Below are positions 46,288-56,368 of a stretch of DNA of 64,000 nucleotides, in pieces (positions within the stretch are counted from its first letter, which is position 1; every line of letters begins with the position of its first letter). The translations under genes and the position numbers were made by a program. The notes beneath the pieces are model-generated. The model was not told the origin of the DNA. It made no database searches and worked only from the letters and a program-made list of their open reading frames with translations. This DNA is from a secondary endosymbiont of Heteropsylla cubana (GTDB taxonomy: Bacteria; Pseudomonadota; Gammaproteobacteria; Enterobacterales; Enterobacteriaceae): contig NC_018420.1 in assembly GCF_000287355.1 (NCBI RefSeq), forward strand, positions 186,001 to 250,000, in the 5' to 3' direction.

Positions 46288-47850
46288 TCAATCAAACAGT
46301 AAATCAGAAAACTGCTCATCTATGGTATCTGTTCTTTCATTACAAGAATCTTGAAAAATCTCGTTTTTTAACATAATGTTAGTTATCGCATTATTACTTT
46401 CTCTTTCCCAAACAATATTCCATGCTTTATTTTTTTCTTCTGCTTTTCCAAAGCATGTTACAAAAACCCCTATTGCAGAAATGAGTTGATCGTTATAAAA
46501 AAGCAATGGAATTCTTTTTCTCCACCAGGGTGGAACAGAAAGCTCTTGCCATATTTTTTTTAATTTACGTCCTCGGCAGCGCCCTACAATATACAAAAGG
46601 CCATCTACAGAACCAAACCGTACCGATATACTCTCACTAAAGATAGGTGCTCGAACGATAGAAAACGGAAATAGTGCACCACTACTATCATTTATCCGAC
46701 TCTGAATAGTATTCAGATTTAAAGAAAAATTTATACCAGTATTTTTTTGTTCTTGCTGTTTAGTAGTTATTGAAGTTCGATAAAGACATCCTAAATCTCT
46801 AGGCAATACGAGAGATTTAATGTTGCTATTCCAATATAGGATAAATGTATCCTCAGGTGGAGAAAGTAAAAATGGAACGAGATATAAGCGATTTCGAAAA
46901 CGTTTGACATATTGATGTTCTAATTTCATTTCTCCACGAGAATCTTGACGACTAAGTCCTACTTCTTTCCAAATCCGTAATAATTTTTCTCGCGCAGGCA
47001 TTCTTGCTCCAAGACTCACTAACCAGCGCCGCAATAAAGCCATACGCTTATTTTTACTCATTTCTTTTAATGTGTTTACATGTAATGATTTATCTTGATC
47101 TATGATTTGATTTAGCGTTTCTTCAAGCAACTCATCAATTAGTTCTTCTTGCTCTGAACAAAGCTGAGCACTTCTCGCTACGCTACAAGAAAATGCCGGC
47201 CATCGTTTTTGTAATAATGGAAAAATATGTAAACGTAAAAAATTTCGATCAAACCGAGCATCGGTATTAGTATTATCTTCGATCCAATGCAATCTACGTC
47301 TCTTAGCATATATTTCTAGTTCTATTCGAGTAACATCCAACAATGGTCGAACAAGACGGTAACTGAAACACGATGTATCCCCTGCTATTCCAGCTAAACC
47401 TGCTGGTCCACTACCACGTTTTAAAGCCAGCAAGAGTGTCTCTGCTTGATCATTTTTATGGTGAGCTGTTACTAGAATTTCGTCTTGAGTTAATGTTGAT
47501 ACTAACGCTTGATAACGTAATCGTCTCCCAGTTGATTCAATTCCCTCCGATTTTTTATTTATAGCAATAAATATTGTACTAAAAGGAATGTTACGTAAAT
47601 AACATTCTTGTTTACAGTGATTTACCCACTGATCAGCGTTTTGACTTAAACCATGATGCACATGAACTGCACGCAATCTGCGTCTTTCATGAGATCTCAA
47701 TATACGTGTTTCCTCTCTAATATAAACTAAGAGATCTAGCAAGACCGATGAATCTAAGCCGCCGCTAAAAGCTAGAACTATATTTTGATAATACTTAAGT
47801 CTCCTGACAACACGACAACGCAGTTTTTTAAATTCTTTATCATTCGGCAT
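46288..47850 (-). CDS. tilS: tRNA(Ile)-lysidine synthase, enlarged
   Basis: Converts C34 of tRNA-Ile(CAU) to lysidine, so that the tRNA reads AUA and is charged with Ile; essential in most bacteria. The product has 520 residues against 432 in E. coli. Seen: PP-loop AFSGGLDSSVLL from residue 27, VHVHHGLS at 62-69, LALKRGSGPAGLAGI at 141-155, WIEDNTNTDARFDRNFLR at 189-206, and the C-terminal substrate domain with SVRFGS, GRKLKKIWQELSVPPWWR and LISAIGVFV. The extra length is an unmatched insertion at about 358-405 and a tail of about 28 residues after VWE. ATG at 47850. The short element GGAG-TTTT-ATGTAA lies just upstream. Confidence 0.95.
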   Translation of the reverse strand: MPNDKEFKKLRCRVVRRLKYYQNIVLAFSGGLDSSVLLDLLVYIREETRILRSHERRRLRAVHVHHGLSQNADQWVNHCKQECYLRNIPFSTIFIAINKKSEGIESTGRRLRYQALVSTLTQDEILVTAHHKNDQAETLLLALKRGSGPAGLAGIAGDTSCFSYRLVRPLLDVTRIELEIYAKRRRLHWIEDNTNTDARFDRNFLRLHIFPLLQKRWPAFSCSVARSAQLCSEQEELIDELLEETLNQIIDQDKSLHVNTLKEMSKNKRMALLRRWLVSLGARMPAREKLLRIWKEVGLSRQDSRGEMKLEHQYVKRFRNRLYLVPFLLSPPEDTFILYWNSNIKSLVLPRDLGCLYRTSITTKQQEQKNTGINFSLNLNTIQSRINDSSGALFPFSIVRAPIFSESISVRFGSVDGLLYIVGRCRGRKLKKIWQELSVPPWWRKRIPLLFYNDQLISAIGVFVTCFGKAEEKNKAWNIVWERESNNAITNIMLKNEIFQDSCNERTDTIDEQFSDLLFD

Positions 47851-47854
47851 TATG

Positions 47855-47868
47855 TTACATAAAACTCC
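47855..47868 (-). promoter_or_regulatory. SD plus start-stop (ATGTAA) just upstream of tilS
   Basis: On the minus strand GGAG (47865-47868) is followed after four bases by ATGTAA (47855-47860), and the tilS ATG comes four bases after that. The SD spacing suits the ATG-stop pair better than the tilS start, which is 14 bases away. This may be a minimal upstream frame that tunes tilS translation, or chance. Confidence 0.35.
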
Positions 47869-49473
47869 ATTAATAATTGCTGTATTAGTAAATCAATAGT
47901 ATTTCATGTTTCTTTGCTTTGATAGAAACATAGAAGTAGCAACTATTTAATTAATCAAATAAATAAAAATCTTACTCTTAATCAAACAGCCACCTAATAT
48001 AAATTGATTATTATAATTTTAAGTTTCTTTTCGTGTCTTAAATTTTTTCTATCAGACCATCTTGTTTAAAAATGAATTTTCTAATAAAATAAAATGTTAA
48101 ATATTATTATGTCATTACTTTGAAAATCGAAGTGTCAAATTGAAATACTTTCTTATAAAGATTAACATTTTTCTTTATAAAAATATTTTTAGGTAAAATC
48201 TTTGTTATTATTAATATAATCTATTTTAGATAGGATCATATTTTTGTATAAAAAAATACTTTATATATAAAAATATACCTATTGTAATATGATCTTAATT
48301 TTTTTAAAAAAATGCCAACTAACTAAGTTGATTTCAATATCCCTATAAATTACATTTAAATCCTATTAAATAACACTCAATAATCTTATTCAAATTATCA
48401 ATAAAAATCTGTTATTTAAACAATGAAATAAAAAAAACTTGACACATATTTTAAATATTATCACTATTTATTTTATGTCTGTTTTAATAAGATTATATAT
48501 TTTAAATTTTAATCTAAAGTAAATTTAAAAAAAACTTTAATAAATTCGGGATTCTATTTATGGTGATTATAAAAGAATAAATTTAGTTGCTTACTAAAAG
48601 TAATATCAAAAAAAACAACTCATCCATAATCTTTCTTAATCATTCCTAAATCTTACTCTATATATCTCATGTTAAGGTTCAATTTTTATTAAGTTTTTCC
48701 ATACTTTTATTAAAATTTTTTTATTAACTAATCAATACATTTTTGTTCTTAGTGAAAATTAACTTCTTTATCATAAACATTTTCTGCATAACCTAATTAA
48801 AATATCTGATTTCATCAAAAAAAATTAACAATGATATGTTTTTTTAATCTAATAATTATTAAAAATTTTTAATCACTTAAAATTAATAATAATAACCATA
48901 TATGATTAAACACAAGAAGATACTATTTTATTTTTAATAATTATTTATGATAAAAAAACTTAATAAAGCTATTTGTTTAAATGGAACCATTCCATAGTTA
49001 TTTTATTTAAAAAATTCTAAAAAACCTTTTTTATTTTAAACTTTAATTATATAATTTTTTAAAAGATTAAGTTGACAATTAAGCTATTAATATATAATTA
49101 CCTAAAAATTAGTGTATGTAAAAAACTTTTATAAAATAATATTTATCTTCTAATCAATCTTAATTATTATCTACATATAACTTTTTGACAATAAAAACCC
49201 ACGAAATAACATTCTTAAAAAAATAGGTTTTATGGACACTAATATCTTTTCCATAAAACAATGCACCATTTAATTAAGCTTGATTTACAATTCAAGTTAT
49301 TCAAAATAATTATTAAAAGATCAGTTCATTAAAATAAATAAGAAATCCCAAAATACGATATCTATTTTAGGTCTATCTTAATCAAAAAAAAACGACTATA
49401 TGTCACTTTAAGATTATATAAAAATATATTATCAATTTTCCCCTCTACACACGATAAAGATATAGCAATTTAA

Positions 49474-49489
49474 ACTTATCGCGATAAGT
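49474..49489. repeat. Perfect 16-bp palindrome upstream of murB
   Basis: ACTTATCGCGATAAGT is fully self-complementary. It lies about 215 bases before murB and stands out by its CGCG core in A/T-rich DNA. It lacks a T-run on either side, so a protein-binding site is a better guess than a terminator. No known operator matches it to my knowledge. Confidence 0.6.
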
Positions 49490-49704
49490 CAAAAAAACTC
49501 TATCAAAATTAGATGATTGTTTAGGGATTTAAAAAACATTTTCATTCTGACAACAATAAATTTGATTACAAGCACTTATACATGTTGTTAAGTATCCTTT
49601 ACTTAAGTAAATCACTTATAGCATTAATTGATATAACGTAACATTTTTTTACAATTACAGATGTTCTAAAAAATTAAAGATAAAAAAATATAATAGACTA
49701 TGTA

Positions 49705-50745
49705 ATGATCATGACAAACACCAAAAATTTAAAACCCTTGAATAGCTTTTCTATTAATATAAGCGCACGACATATAGTCGAAGTACATAACGAAGCCGAA
49801 CTATACAAAGTTTGGAAAAACGCTGAAAATCAATCTACACCAACATTAATGCTAGGTAGAGGAACTAATGTATTATTTCTTGAAAATTATACTGGAATCG
49901 TATTGCTTAACCGTATTGCGGGCATAGAAATAGAAGAACAACACCAAGCTTGGAATTTACATGTTGGTGCAGGAGAGATTTGGGATAATTTAGTACGAAC
50001 CTGTCTTTCAAAAAAAATACCAGGCTTAGAAAACCTTGCATTAATACCTGGATGCGTTGGAGCTGCTCCTATTCATAATATTGGAGCGTATGGAGTAGAA
50101 TTTTGTCAGTTTTGCAACTATGTAGATGTTCTACACTTAAAAACCGGAACTTTACTACGTTTAAATACCAATGAATGTCAATTTGGTTATCGAGACAGCA
50201 TTTTTAAACACACCTTACGTGATAATCACGCTATTGTTAGAGTTGGCTTTCAACTTTTAAAATCCTGGAATCCTACATTGACTTATGGTGTTCTAAAAAA
50301 AATACATCCTCAACACGCCACTCCTCAACTTATTTATGACACTATTTGTATGATACGTCGTACAACATTACCAGATCCAGTTCTCACAGGAAATGCGGGA
50401 AGTTTTTTTAAAAACCCTATTATCAATGCCGGAAAAGCAAAACAACTGTTAAAAGAATATCCTGATGCACCCAACTACCTTCAACCAGAAGGTAAAATAA
50501 AACTAGCCGCAGGTTGGTTGATTGATCAATGTGGACTTAAAGGATATCGCATTGGAGGAGCAGCAACATATGATAAACAGGCACTTATTTTAATTAATTT
50601 TAATAATGCAACGAGCAAAGATATCACCACTCTGGCACGTTATATACGTAAAAAAGTTGAAAAAAAATTTGCGATCTTACTTGAACCTGAGGTCCGATTT
50701 ATTGGACCCTTGGGTGAAGTAGATGGAATAGCAGAAATAATATGA
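49705..50745 (+). CDS. murB: UDP-N-acetylenolpyruvoylglucosamine reductase
   Basis: FAD enzyme that reduces UDP-GlcNAc-enolpyruvate to UDP-MurNAc in peptidoglycan precursor synthesis. The 346 residues match E. coli MurB (342) with a constant offset of four. Seen: FAD-binding LGRGTNVLF at 50-58, GLENLALIPGCVGAAPIHNIGAYG at 107-130, FGYRDSIFK with Arg163 (E. coli Arg159), GNAGSFFKNP with the catalytic Ser233 (Ser229), KLAAGWLIDQCGLKG, and LEPEVRFIG with Glu329 (Glu325). The start is ATG at 49705 or 49711; neither has a good SD. It overlaps birA by four bases (ATGA), the conserved E. coli gene pair. Confidence 0.97.
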   Translation: MIMTNTKNLKPLNSFSINISARHIVEVHNEAELYKVWKNAENQSTPTLMLGRGTNVLFLENYTGIVLLNRIAGIEIEEQHQAWNLHVGAGEIWDNLVRTCLSKKIPGLENLALIPGCVGAAPIHNIGAYGVEFCQFCNYVDVLHLKTGTLLRLNTNECQFGYRDSIFKHTLRDNHAIVRVGFQLLKSWNPTLTYGVLKKIHPQHATPQLIYDTICMIRRTTLPDPVLTGNAGSFFKNPIINAGKAKQLLKEYPDAPNYLQPEGKIKLAAGWLIDQCGLKGYRIGGAATYDKQALILINFNNATSKDITTLARYIRKKVEKKFAILLEPEVRFIGPLGEVDGIAEII

Positions 50746-51698
50746 AAGATGTTATTATTCCGATAAAACTGATCAGTTTATTAGCTGATGGTAACATTCA
50801 TTCCCCTAAAGAGTTTACTTTAATTTTAGGAAAAACCTACATTGTTCTTGAACAATACATTCAAGTAATACGCAACTGGGGATTAGATGTCTTGATCATA
50901 CCCAATAAAGGGTATCTTTTATCAACTTCTTTACAGTTACTAAATGAAAGCATAATTCATACTTACTTACCTGAAGGTCAGATAAAAGTTCTTTCAATTG
51001 TTGATTCTACAAATCAGTATTTTATTAAACGTATTGGAACCATACAAAGTGGAGATGCTTGCCTAGCAGAATTTCAGACTAAAGGACGCGGACAACGCGG
51101 GAGAACATGGATATCACCATTTGGTTATAACCTATATTTTTCTTTATATTGGCATCTAAAAAAAAGCCTTATGCTCAGAGGGTTAAATCTTATAATTGCT
51201 ATTGCAATAGCAGAGTTATTGCAAAACATAGGAGCTATAAGAGTGCGCATTAAATGGCCGAATGATCTCTATTTAAATAATTCTAAACTAGCAGGAATTC
51301 TTGTAGAAACTTCCAGTAATGCAGGAGGTTACTCTCATGCTGTAATCGGAGTTGGAATTAATTTAACTATGCCTGAAAGTGTTGGAATTAAAATTAGCCA
51401 AAATTGGATTAATTTAAACGAAACAGGGATTAAGATTGATCGTAATATGCTGGCAGCTACATTGATCTGCACGTTACGAAGGGCATTACAAGAATTCGAA
51501 GAAAATGGATTCGCTCCATTTTTTAACCGATGGAAACCATTAGATCACTTATCTGATAGACAAGTAATACTATTACAAGGTAAACAACGAATTTATGGAG
51601 TCGCTCGTGGCATTAATACAAAAGGAGCTCTCTTGTTAGAACAAAAAGGAAAAATTCAAGCTTATTGTTTTGGAGAAATATCTCTTTATACTTTATAA
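50742..51698 (+). CDS. birA: Biotin--protein ligase BirA with Arg118Gln change
   Basis: Makes biotinyl-5'-AMP and transfers biotin to the AccB subunit of acetyl-CoA carboxylase; in E. coli it also represses the bio operon. The 318 residues (E. coli 321) include an N-terminal winged helix (about 1-60), catalytic domain and C-terminal SH3-like domain. Seen: DSTNQYF, the biotinyl-AMP loop KGRGQRGRTWISPFG, RIKWPNDLYLNNSKLAGILVE, GVGINL. The loop normally reads GRGRRGR; here residue 118 is Gln (codon CAA, 51093-51095). The recognition helix of the DNA-binding domain is also divergent (TYIVLEQYI for SRAAINKHI). Start overlaps murB (ATGA). The E. coli downstream gene coaA is absent. Confidence 0.96.
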   Translation: MKDVIIPIKLISLLADGNIHSPKEFTLILGKTYIVLEQYIQVIRNWGLDVLIIPNKGYLLSTSLQLLNESIIHTYLPEGQIKVLSIVDSTNQYFIKRIGTIQSGDACLAEFQTKGRGQRGRTWISPFGYNLYFSLYWHLKKSLMLRGLNLIIAIAIAELLQNIGAIRVRIKWPNDLYLNNSKLAGILVETSSNAGGYSHAVIGVGINLTMPESVGIKISQNWINLNETGIKIDRNMLAATLICTLRRALQEFEENGFAPFFNRWKPLDHLSDRQVILLQGKQRIYGVARGINTKGALLLEQKGKIQAYCFGEISLYTL

Positions 51699-53058
51699 GT
51701 ATAACATACTGCTTTTACTAATAGTTTTAAAAAAAAATCTAAATTTATGTTAACGATTTACTTAATGATAAATAATACACAATAAGATATATCTTTTTTT
51801 TATTATTAATTATTTTTATCTTTTTCTTGTTTCTAATTATAAAGAAGTGATTAAAGTTATTTAAAAATTCCTATTTAATAGGTAATCACTACATAATTTA
51901 CTTATATAGTTATAATAAAATTATTTCTGATGAAATACATGTTTATTAAAGTTTTTTTAAACTTTAAATAAGATTATCTTCTTGCTAATATTTACTTTAT
52001 CACGACATTAAATTTTTTTACATTATCAATGAAAAAGACAATCTGTAATATAAAAAAACAACTTATTAAAAAAAACCATAAGATATCACTATTTACATAT
52101 AAGCACTTTGTTACTTTTAACATAAATCATTTATCTATTACAAATATTTTAAACAAAAAAATGATTTTTACTTTTTCGTGATTCTTAGATACTAAGATCA
52201 AACAAATATATTTAATAAAATTAAATAATGTTTTTTTAACAAAAATATAGATCATTTAATAAAAACCTAAAAAAAAACAAACCTTATGCTTATACAATAA
52301 TCAAACAATATAGTTAATTGAAATTTATTTATTCATAACCCTAACAATAAATTCTTAATAAAGGTGTTACATGGTATTTATTTAATAATATAAATTCATT
52401 TTACTTATAACTAAATAAAACTTAGCCATATACTTTAAACAAAGTAACTATCAATATTAACTTGAAATGCTCTTTCATTTTACTTTTATTAGCATATTAA
52501 CTTTTAATTTTTATAAAATTTATTATATTGTAAAAAAAAATAAAACATCTCTATCTTAATCTAATCAAAAACTATAGTATTTAAACTACACTGAGAGAAT
52601 ATAACAAAACTAGCTTAGACTTCTTTATATAACATTTTTTAAATGTATCGCAATAAAAAAAATAATATTGAATAATAGTTTTCTTATTGTAGAAAAATTA
52701 TTTTTTATAAGATCTTTATTTAGAAAAAATACAAAACGTTAAATATAATCTAATGTTATAGAATAACACTATGTAAAATTATAGAAAAAATAATATTTAT
52801 TTTTAATAAAAAAAATAAAACTTTATCAAAAACATAAAAAATACTCTTGTTTTTACTAAAAAATAGTAAAAAAATAAGATTGAATCTCAATCAATATTAA
52901 ATTTAAAGAAACATCTAAATTTTATAAAAATTTTATATAATTAATATATAAATCAATATAATTATATTATATTGTGCGTTATATAAAAATAAACTAAAAA
53001 ATTCATGACAATAAAAAAATCATTTACATTAAGCACCCAAAAGTTGATAATAACTACT
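51699..53058. other. Non-coding spacer between convergent birA and dnaJ
   Basis: About 1.4 kb of A+T-rich DNA. No coaA, tRNA or tuf genes, which follow birA in E. coli. No terminator for birA recognised. Confidence 0.65.
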
Positions 53059-53093
53059 AAAAAAAATACCCGCTAAAACCCTCTTTAACGGGT
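53059..53093 (-). terminator. Intrinsic terminator of dnaK-dnaJ, overlapping the dnaJ stop codon
   Basis: On the minus strand ACCCGTTAAA pairs with TTTAGCGGGT (10 bp with one G-U) around a 6-nt loop (53068-53093), then a T-run follows (A-run 53059-53066 on plus). The 5' arm contains the last dnaJ sense codons and its TAA stop. Confidence 0.85.
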
Positions 53094-54221
53094 TAAATCT
53101 TCAAAAAATTTTTTTACACCATCAATAAAACTTTGTGAACGTGGACTATTTTGTTTCCCAGTAGTTTTACCGAAGCTTTCTTCCAATTCAGAAAGAAGTT
53201 TTTTTTGGTTTAAATTGAGATTTACAGGTGTTTCTACAACAACACGGCAAAGAAGATCTCCATATGCCCCCCCACGAACTGATTTTACTCCTTTACCACG
53301 CATCCGGAAAAGCTTTCCAGTTTGAGTTTCTGTAGGTATTTTTAGTTTTATTTTACCATTGAGAGTTGGTACTTCTATTTCACCTCCAAGTGCTGCCATA
53401 GCAAAATTAATGGGAACTTCGCAATATAAGTTATTTTCTTCACGTTCAAAAATAGGATGTTTACGTACTTGAATTTGCACATAAAGATCTCCTGACGGAG
53501 AGCCATGTTCTCCTTCTTCTCCCTTTCCTGACAAGCGAATACGATCGCTTGTATCTACACCACTAGGAATTTTCACCATTAATGCTTTAGCATGCTCTAC
53601 TCGACCATGACCTTTACATTTTTCGCAGGGATATTTAATTATTTTTCCATTGCCTTTACAATTAGGACATGTCTGCTGTACTGCAAAGAAACCCTGACGT
53701 ATCTGAAGTTGCCCTTGCCCATTACAAGTCGAACAAGTAATAGGCGCTGTCCCTGGTTTCGTACCGTTACCCTTGCAAGCATCACAAATGATAAGTACTG
53801 GGATCCGGATTTGTCGCGTAACACCACGAACCGCTTCCTCAAGAGAAAGTTCTATTTTGTAGCACAAGTCCGCACCACGATTACGTTGACGCCGATTACT
53901 CCCGAAAATATCACCAAATACATCTCCAAAAAGATCACTAAAATCTGCGGTACTAGAACCCCCACCAAATCCTCCCCCTTCACCCATACATCGCTGTTCA
54001 AATGCTGAATGACCATACTTATCATATGCTGCTCGTTTTTTTGGATCAGCTAGAACTTCATAAGCTCCTTTAATCTCTTTAAATTTTGCTTCAGCTTCAG
54101 CATTTCCCGGATTGCGATCCGGGTGAAATTTCATTGCGAGACGTTTATAGGCATTTTTGATTTCACGCTCTTCCGCATCCTTAGGAATACCTAAAATCTC
54201 GTAGTAGTCTAATTTTGCCAT
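53085..54221 (-). CDS. dnaJ: Co-chaperone DnaJ (Hsp40)
   Basis: Delivers unfolded substrates to DnaK and stimulates its ATPase. The 378 residues match E. coli (376). Seen: J domain with HPD at 33-35, a Gly/Phe region at about 80-107 ([22 protein letters not shown]), four zinc-finger CxxCxGxG repeats starting at Cys146, Cys163, Cys185 and Cys199, then the C-terminal substrate-binding domains with [22 protein letters not shown] start with GGAAGAGA upstream. It follows dnaK by 77 bases and is surely co-transcribed from the heat-shock promoters before dnaK. Ends in the terminator that overlaps its stop. Confidence 0.98.
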   Translation of the reverse strand: MAKLDYYEILGIPKDAEEREIKNAYKRLAMKFHPDRNPGNAEAEAKFKEIKGAYEVLADPKKRAAYDKYGHSAFEQRCMGEGGGFGGGSSTADFSDLFGDVFGDIFGSNRRQRNRGADLCYKIELSLEEAVRGVTRQIRIPVLIICDACKGNGTKPGTAPITCSTCNGQGQLQIRQGFFAVQQTCPNCKGNGKIIKYPCEKCKGHGRVEHAKALMVKIPSGVDTSDRIRLSGKGEEGEHGSPSGDLYVQIQVRKHPIFEREENNLYCEVPINFAMAALGGEIEVPTLNGKIKLKIPTETQTGKLFRMRGKGVKSVRGGAYGDLLCRVVVETPVNLNLNQKKLLSELEESFGKTTGKQNSPRSQSFIDGVKKFFEDLTR

Positions 54222-54298
54222 TATTGTCTCTTCCTACTTTACAGGTCTTTCCACAAGAATCAGAGTTTTCTGAAATTTATGCTTTCTGTTAAGGCCGA

Positions 54299-56212
54299 TT
54301 ATTTTTTATCTTTAACTTCTTCAAACTCAGCATCAACCACATCATCGTCTTTAGCATTACCACCTGTTGTACTTTGTTCATATACCTGCTGATCTTTCTT
54401 CGGAGATTCTTCTACAAGCAGTTTAGCCGACACCTGAACAAGATCTTGCATTTTAGTTTCAATATCAGATTTATTTTCGTCCTTCAACGCAATATGAAGA
54501 TTTTTTATCGCATTTTCAACAGCGGCCTTATTTTCAGAAGATAATTTATCACCTATATCTTCTAACTGTTTACGGGTACTATGCAATATGTGATCAGCCT
54601 GATTACGCGTCTGTACTAACTCTTCAAATTTGCGATCAGATACAGCATTAGCTTCTGCTTCTTTAACCATTTTCTTTATTTCGTCTTCATTAAGACCCGA
54701 AGAAGCTTTGATGGTAATGTTCTGTTCTCGACCACTTTGTTTATCTTTTGCAGAAACATGGAGAATACCATCTGCATCAATATCAAATGTAACTTCAATC
54801 TGTGGTGTACCTCGCATTGCTGGTAAAATTCCATCGAGGTTAAACTGACCAAGAGATTTGTTGTCAGAAGAACGCTTACGTTCTCCTTGCAAAACATGGA
54901 TAGTCACAGCAGATTGATTATCTTCTGCAGTAGAGAACACTTGACTGTGCTTTGTTGGAATCGTAGTATTTTTGGTGATTAGTGGTGTCATTACACCACC
55001 CATGGTTTCAATTCCTAATGATAGAGGAGTAACGTCCAATAATAACACATCTTTCACATCTCCAGCTAAAACACCACCCTGAACTGCAGCACCAATAGCT
55101 ACTGCTTCGTCTGGATTAACATCTTTTCGCGGAGCTTTTCTAAAAAAGTCAGTGACTTTTTTCTGCACTAAAGGCATACGAGTTTGTCCACCAACTAGGA
55201 TAACGTCCTTAATCTCAGCAACAGAGAGGCTAGCATCCTTTAAAGCAACTTTTAACGGTTCTAAAGTACGATTTACTAAATCTTCTACTAGTGACTCAAG
55301 TTTAGCTCGAGTAACTTTTATATTCATGTGTTTAGGACCCGAGCTATCAGCTGTGATATAAGGTAAATTTACATCAGTTTGCTGCGTAGAAGATAGCTCA
55401 ATCTTAGCTTTTTCAGCTGTCTCTTTTAAACGTTGCATCGCCAAAGGATCATTGCGTAAATCAATTCCCTGATCTTTTTTAAACTCGTCAACTAAATAGT
55501 TAATAAGACGGCTATCAAAATCTTCCCCCCCTAAGTGGGTATCACCGTTAGTTGCTAAAACTTCAAAAGTTTTTTCACCATCCACATCATCGATCTCGAT
55601 AATAGAGATATCAAAAGTCCCACCACCTAAATCATACACCGCAATCGTACGATTACCTGTTTCTTTATCCAAACCGTAAGCTAATGCGGCTGCAGTTGGT
55701 TCATTGATAATACGCTTAACATCTAGGCCAGCTATACGTCCAGCATCTTTAGTCGCCTGACGTTGCGTATCATTAAAATAAGCAGGAACAGTGACTACTG
55801 CTTCGGTAACTGATTCTCCTAGATAAGCCTCTGCAGTTTTTTTCATTTTCTTTAAAATTTCTGCAGAAATCTGTGGCGGCGCCATTTTCTGACCTTTAAC
55901 ATCTAACCAAGCATCTCCATTATCAGCTGAAATGATTGTATAAGGCATAATACTAACATCACGCTGTACTTCTTGATCCTGATAACGACGACCAATTAAA
56001 CGTTTTATTGCAAACAATGTATTCTTTGGATTAGTAACGGACTGACGTTTAGCTGGTTGCCCAACTAAAATTTCACCATCCTGCGTATAAGCAATGATAG
56101 AAGGAGTCGTACGATCTCCTTCACTGTTTTCAAGTACACGAGGTTTGTTACCTTCAATAATTGCAACACAGGAGTTGGTCGTACCCAAGTCGATACCAAT
56201 AATTTTTCCCAT
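54299..56212 (-). CDS. dnaK: Molecular chaperone DnaK (Hsp70)
   Basis: ATP-dependent chaperone central to folding and heat-shock control through sigma-32. The 637 residues (E. coli 638) are highly conserved. Seen: nucleotide-binding motifs [13 protein letters not shown] at 5-17, [29 protein letters not shown] with the catalytic Thr, [12 protein letters not shown], the interdomain linker [15 protein letters not shown], a substrate-binding beta domain, helical lid, and the C-terminal EEVKDKK. The ATG at 56212 has GGAGAGGT upstream. Symbionts commonly keep and highly express dnaK to buffer unstable proteins. Two sigma-32-type promoters lie upstream. Confidence 0.99.
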   Translation of the reverse strand: MGKIIGIDLGTTNSCVAIIEGNKPRVLENSEGDRTTPSIIAYTQDGEILVGQPAKRQSVTNPKNTLFAIKRLIGRRYQDQEVQRDVSIMPYTIISADNGDAWLDVKGQKMAPPQISAEILKKMKKTAEAYLGESVTEAVVTVPAYFNDTQRQATKDAGRIAGLDVKRIINEPTAAALAYGLDKETGNRTIAVYDLGGGTFDISIIEIDDVDGEKTFEVLATNGDTHLGGEDFDSRLINYLVDEFKKDQGIDLRNDPLAMQRLKETAEKAKIELSSTQQTDVNLPYITADSSGPKHMNIKVTRAKLESLVEDLVNRTLEPLKVALKDASLSVAEIKDVILVGGQTRMPLVQKKVTDFFRKAPRKDVNPDEAVAIGAAVQGGVLAGDVKDVLLLDVTPLSLGIETMGGVMTPLITKNTTIPTKHSQVFSTAEDNQSAVTIHVLQGERKRSSDNKSLGQFNLDGILPAMRGTPQIEVTFDIDADGILHVSAKDKQSGREQNITIKASSGLNEDEIKKMVKEAEANAVSDRKFEELVQTRNQADHILHSTRKQLEDIGDKLSSENKAAVENAIKNLHIALKDENKSDIETKMQDLVQVSAKLLVEESPKKDQQVYEQSTTGGNAKDDDVVDAEFEEVKDKK

Positions 56213-56261
56213 CTAGACCTCTCCACTATAAAGTTTGATTTCATTGTGGTCGTAAACCTGA

Positions 56262-56290
56262 ATATGTGGTTAAAAATTATCTTTTTCAAG
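56262..56290 (-). promoter_or_regulatory. dnaK proximal sigma-32 promoter (P2-like)
   Basis: Minus strand: perfect -35 CTTGAAA (56284-56290), 14-base spacer, -10 CCACATAT (56262-56269), which differs from CCCCATNT at one base. Transcription would begin about 40 bases before the dnaK ATG. Confidence 0.75.
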
Positions 56291-56340
56291 TTGTTTCTGC
56301 TTACCCATATCCCAGATTTAATAACGTTGGATGCAACTTA

Positions 56341-56368
56341 AGATGGGGTCATACGGCTCTGCATCAAG
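56341..56368 (-). promoter_or_regulatory. dnaK distal sigma-32 promoter (P1-like)
   Basis: Minus strand: -35 CTTGATG (56362-56368), 13-base spacer, -10 CCCCATCT (56341-56348). E. coli dnaK P1 has the same CTTGATG, the same 13-base spacing and CCCCATTT. The -10 box meets the CCCCATNT consensus fully. Confidence 0.88.

Larger units (their letters stand above)
47851..49704. other. Non-coding spacer between divergent tilS and murB
   Basis: About 1.85 kb. In E. coli an rRNA operon precedes murB; no rRNA is present here. It contains the 16-bp palindrome at 49474-49489 and the string CTACACACGAT (49444-49454), which also occurs before hda at 25385-25395. No gene relic recognised. Confidence 0.6.

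Noticed and set aside
47851-49704. Possible rRNA operon before murB, as in E. coli
   Set aside because: No 16S, 23S or 5S segment; the stretch is A/T-rich and unstructured.
53592-54008. 138-codon open frame on the plus strand over dnaJ
   Set aside because: Antisense shadow of the highly conserved dnaJ gene; the real frame explains the codon pattern.
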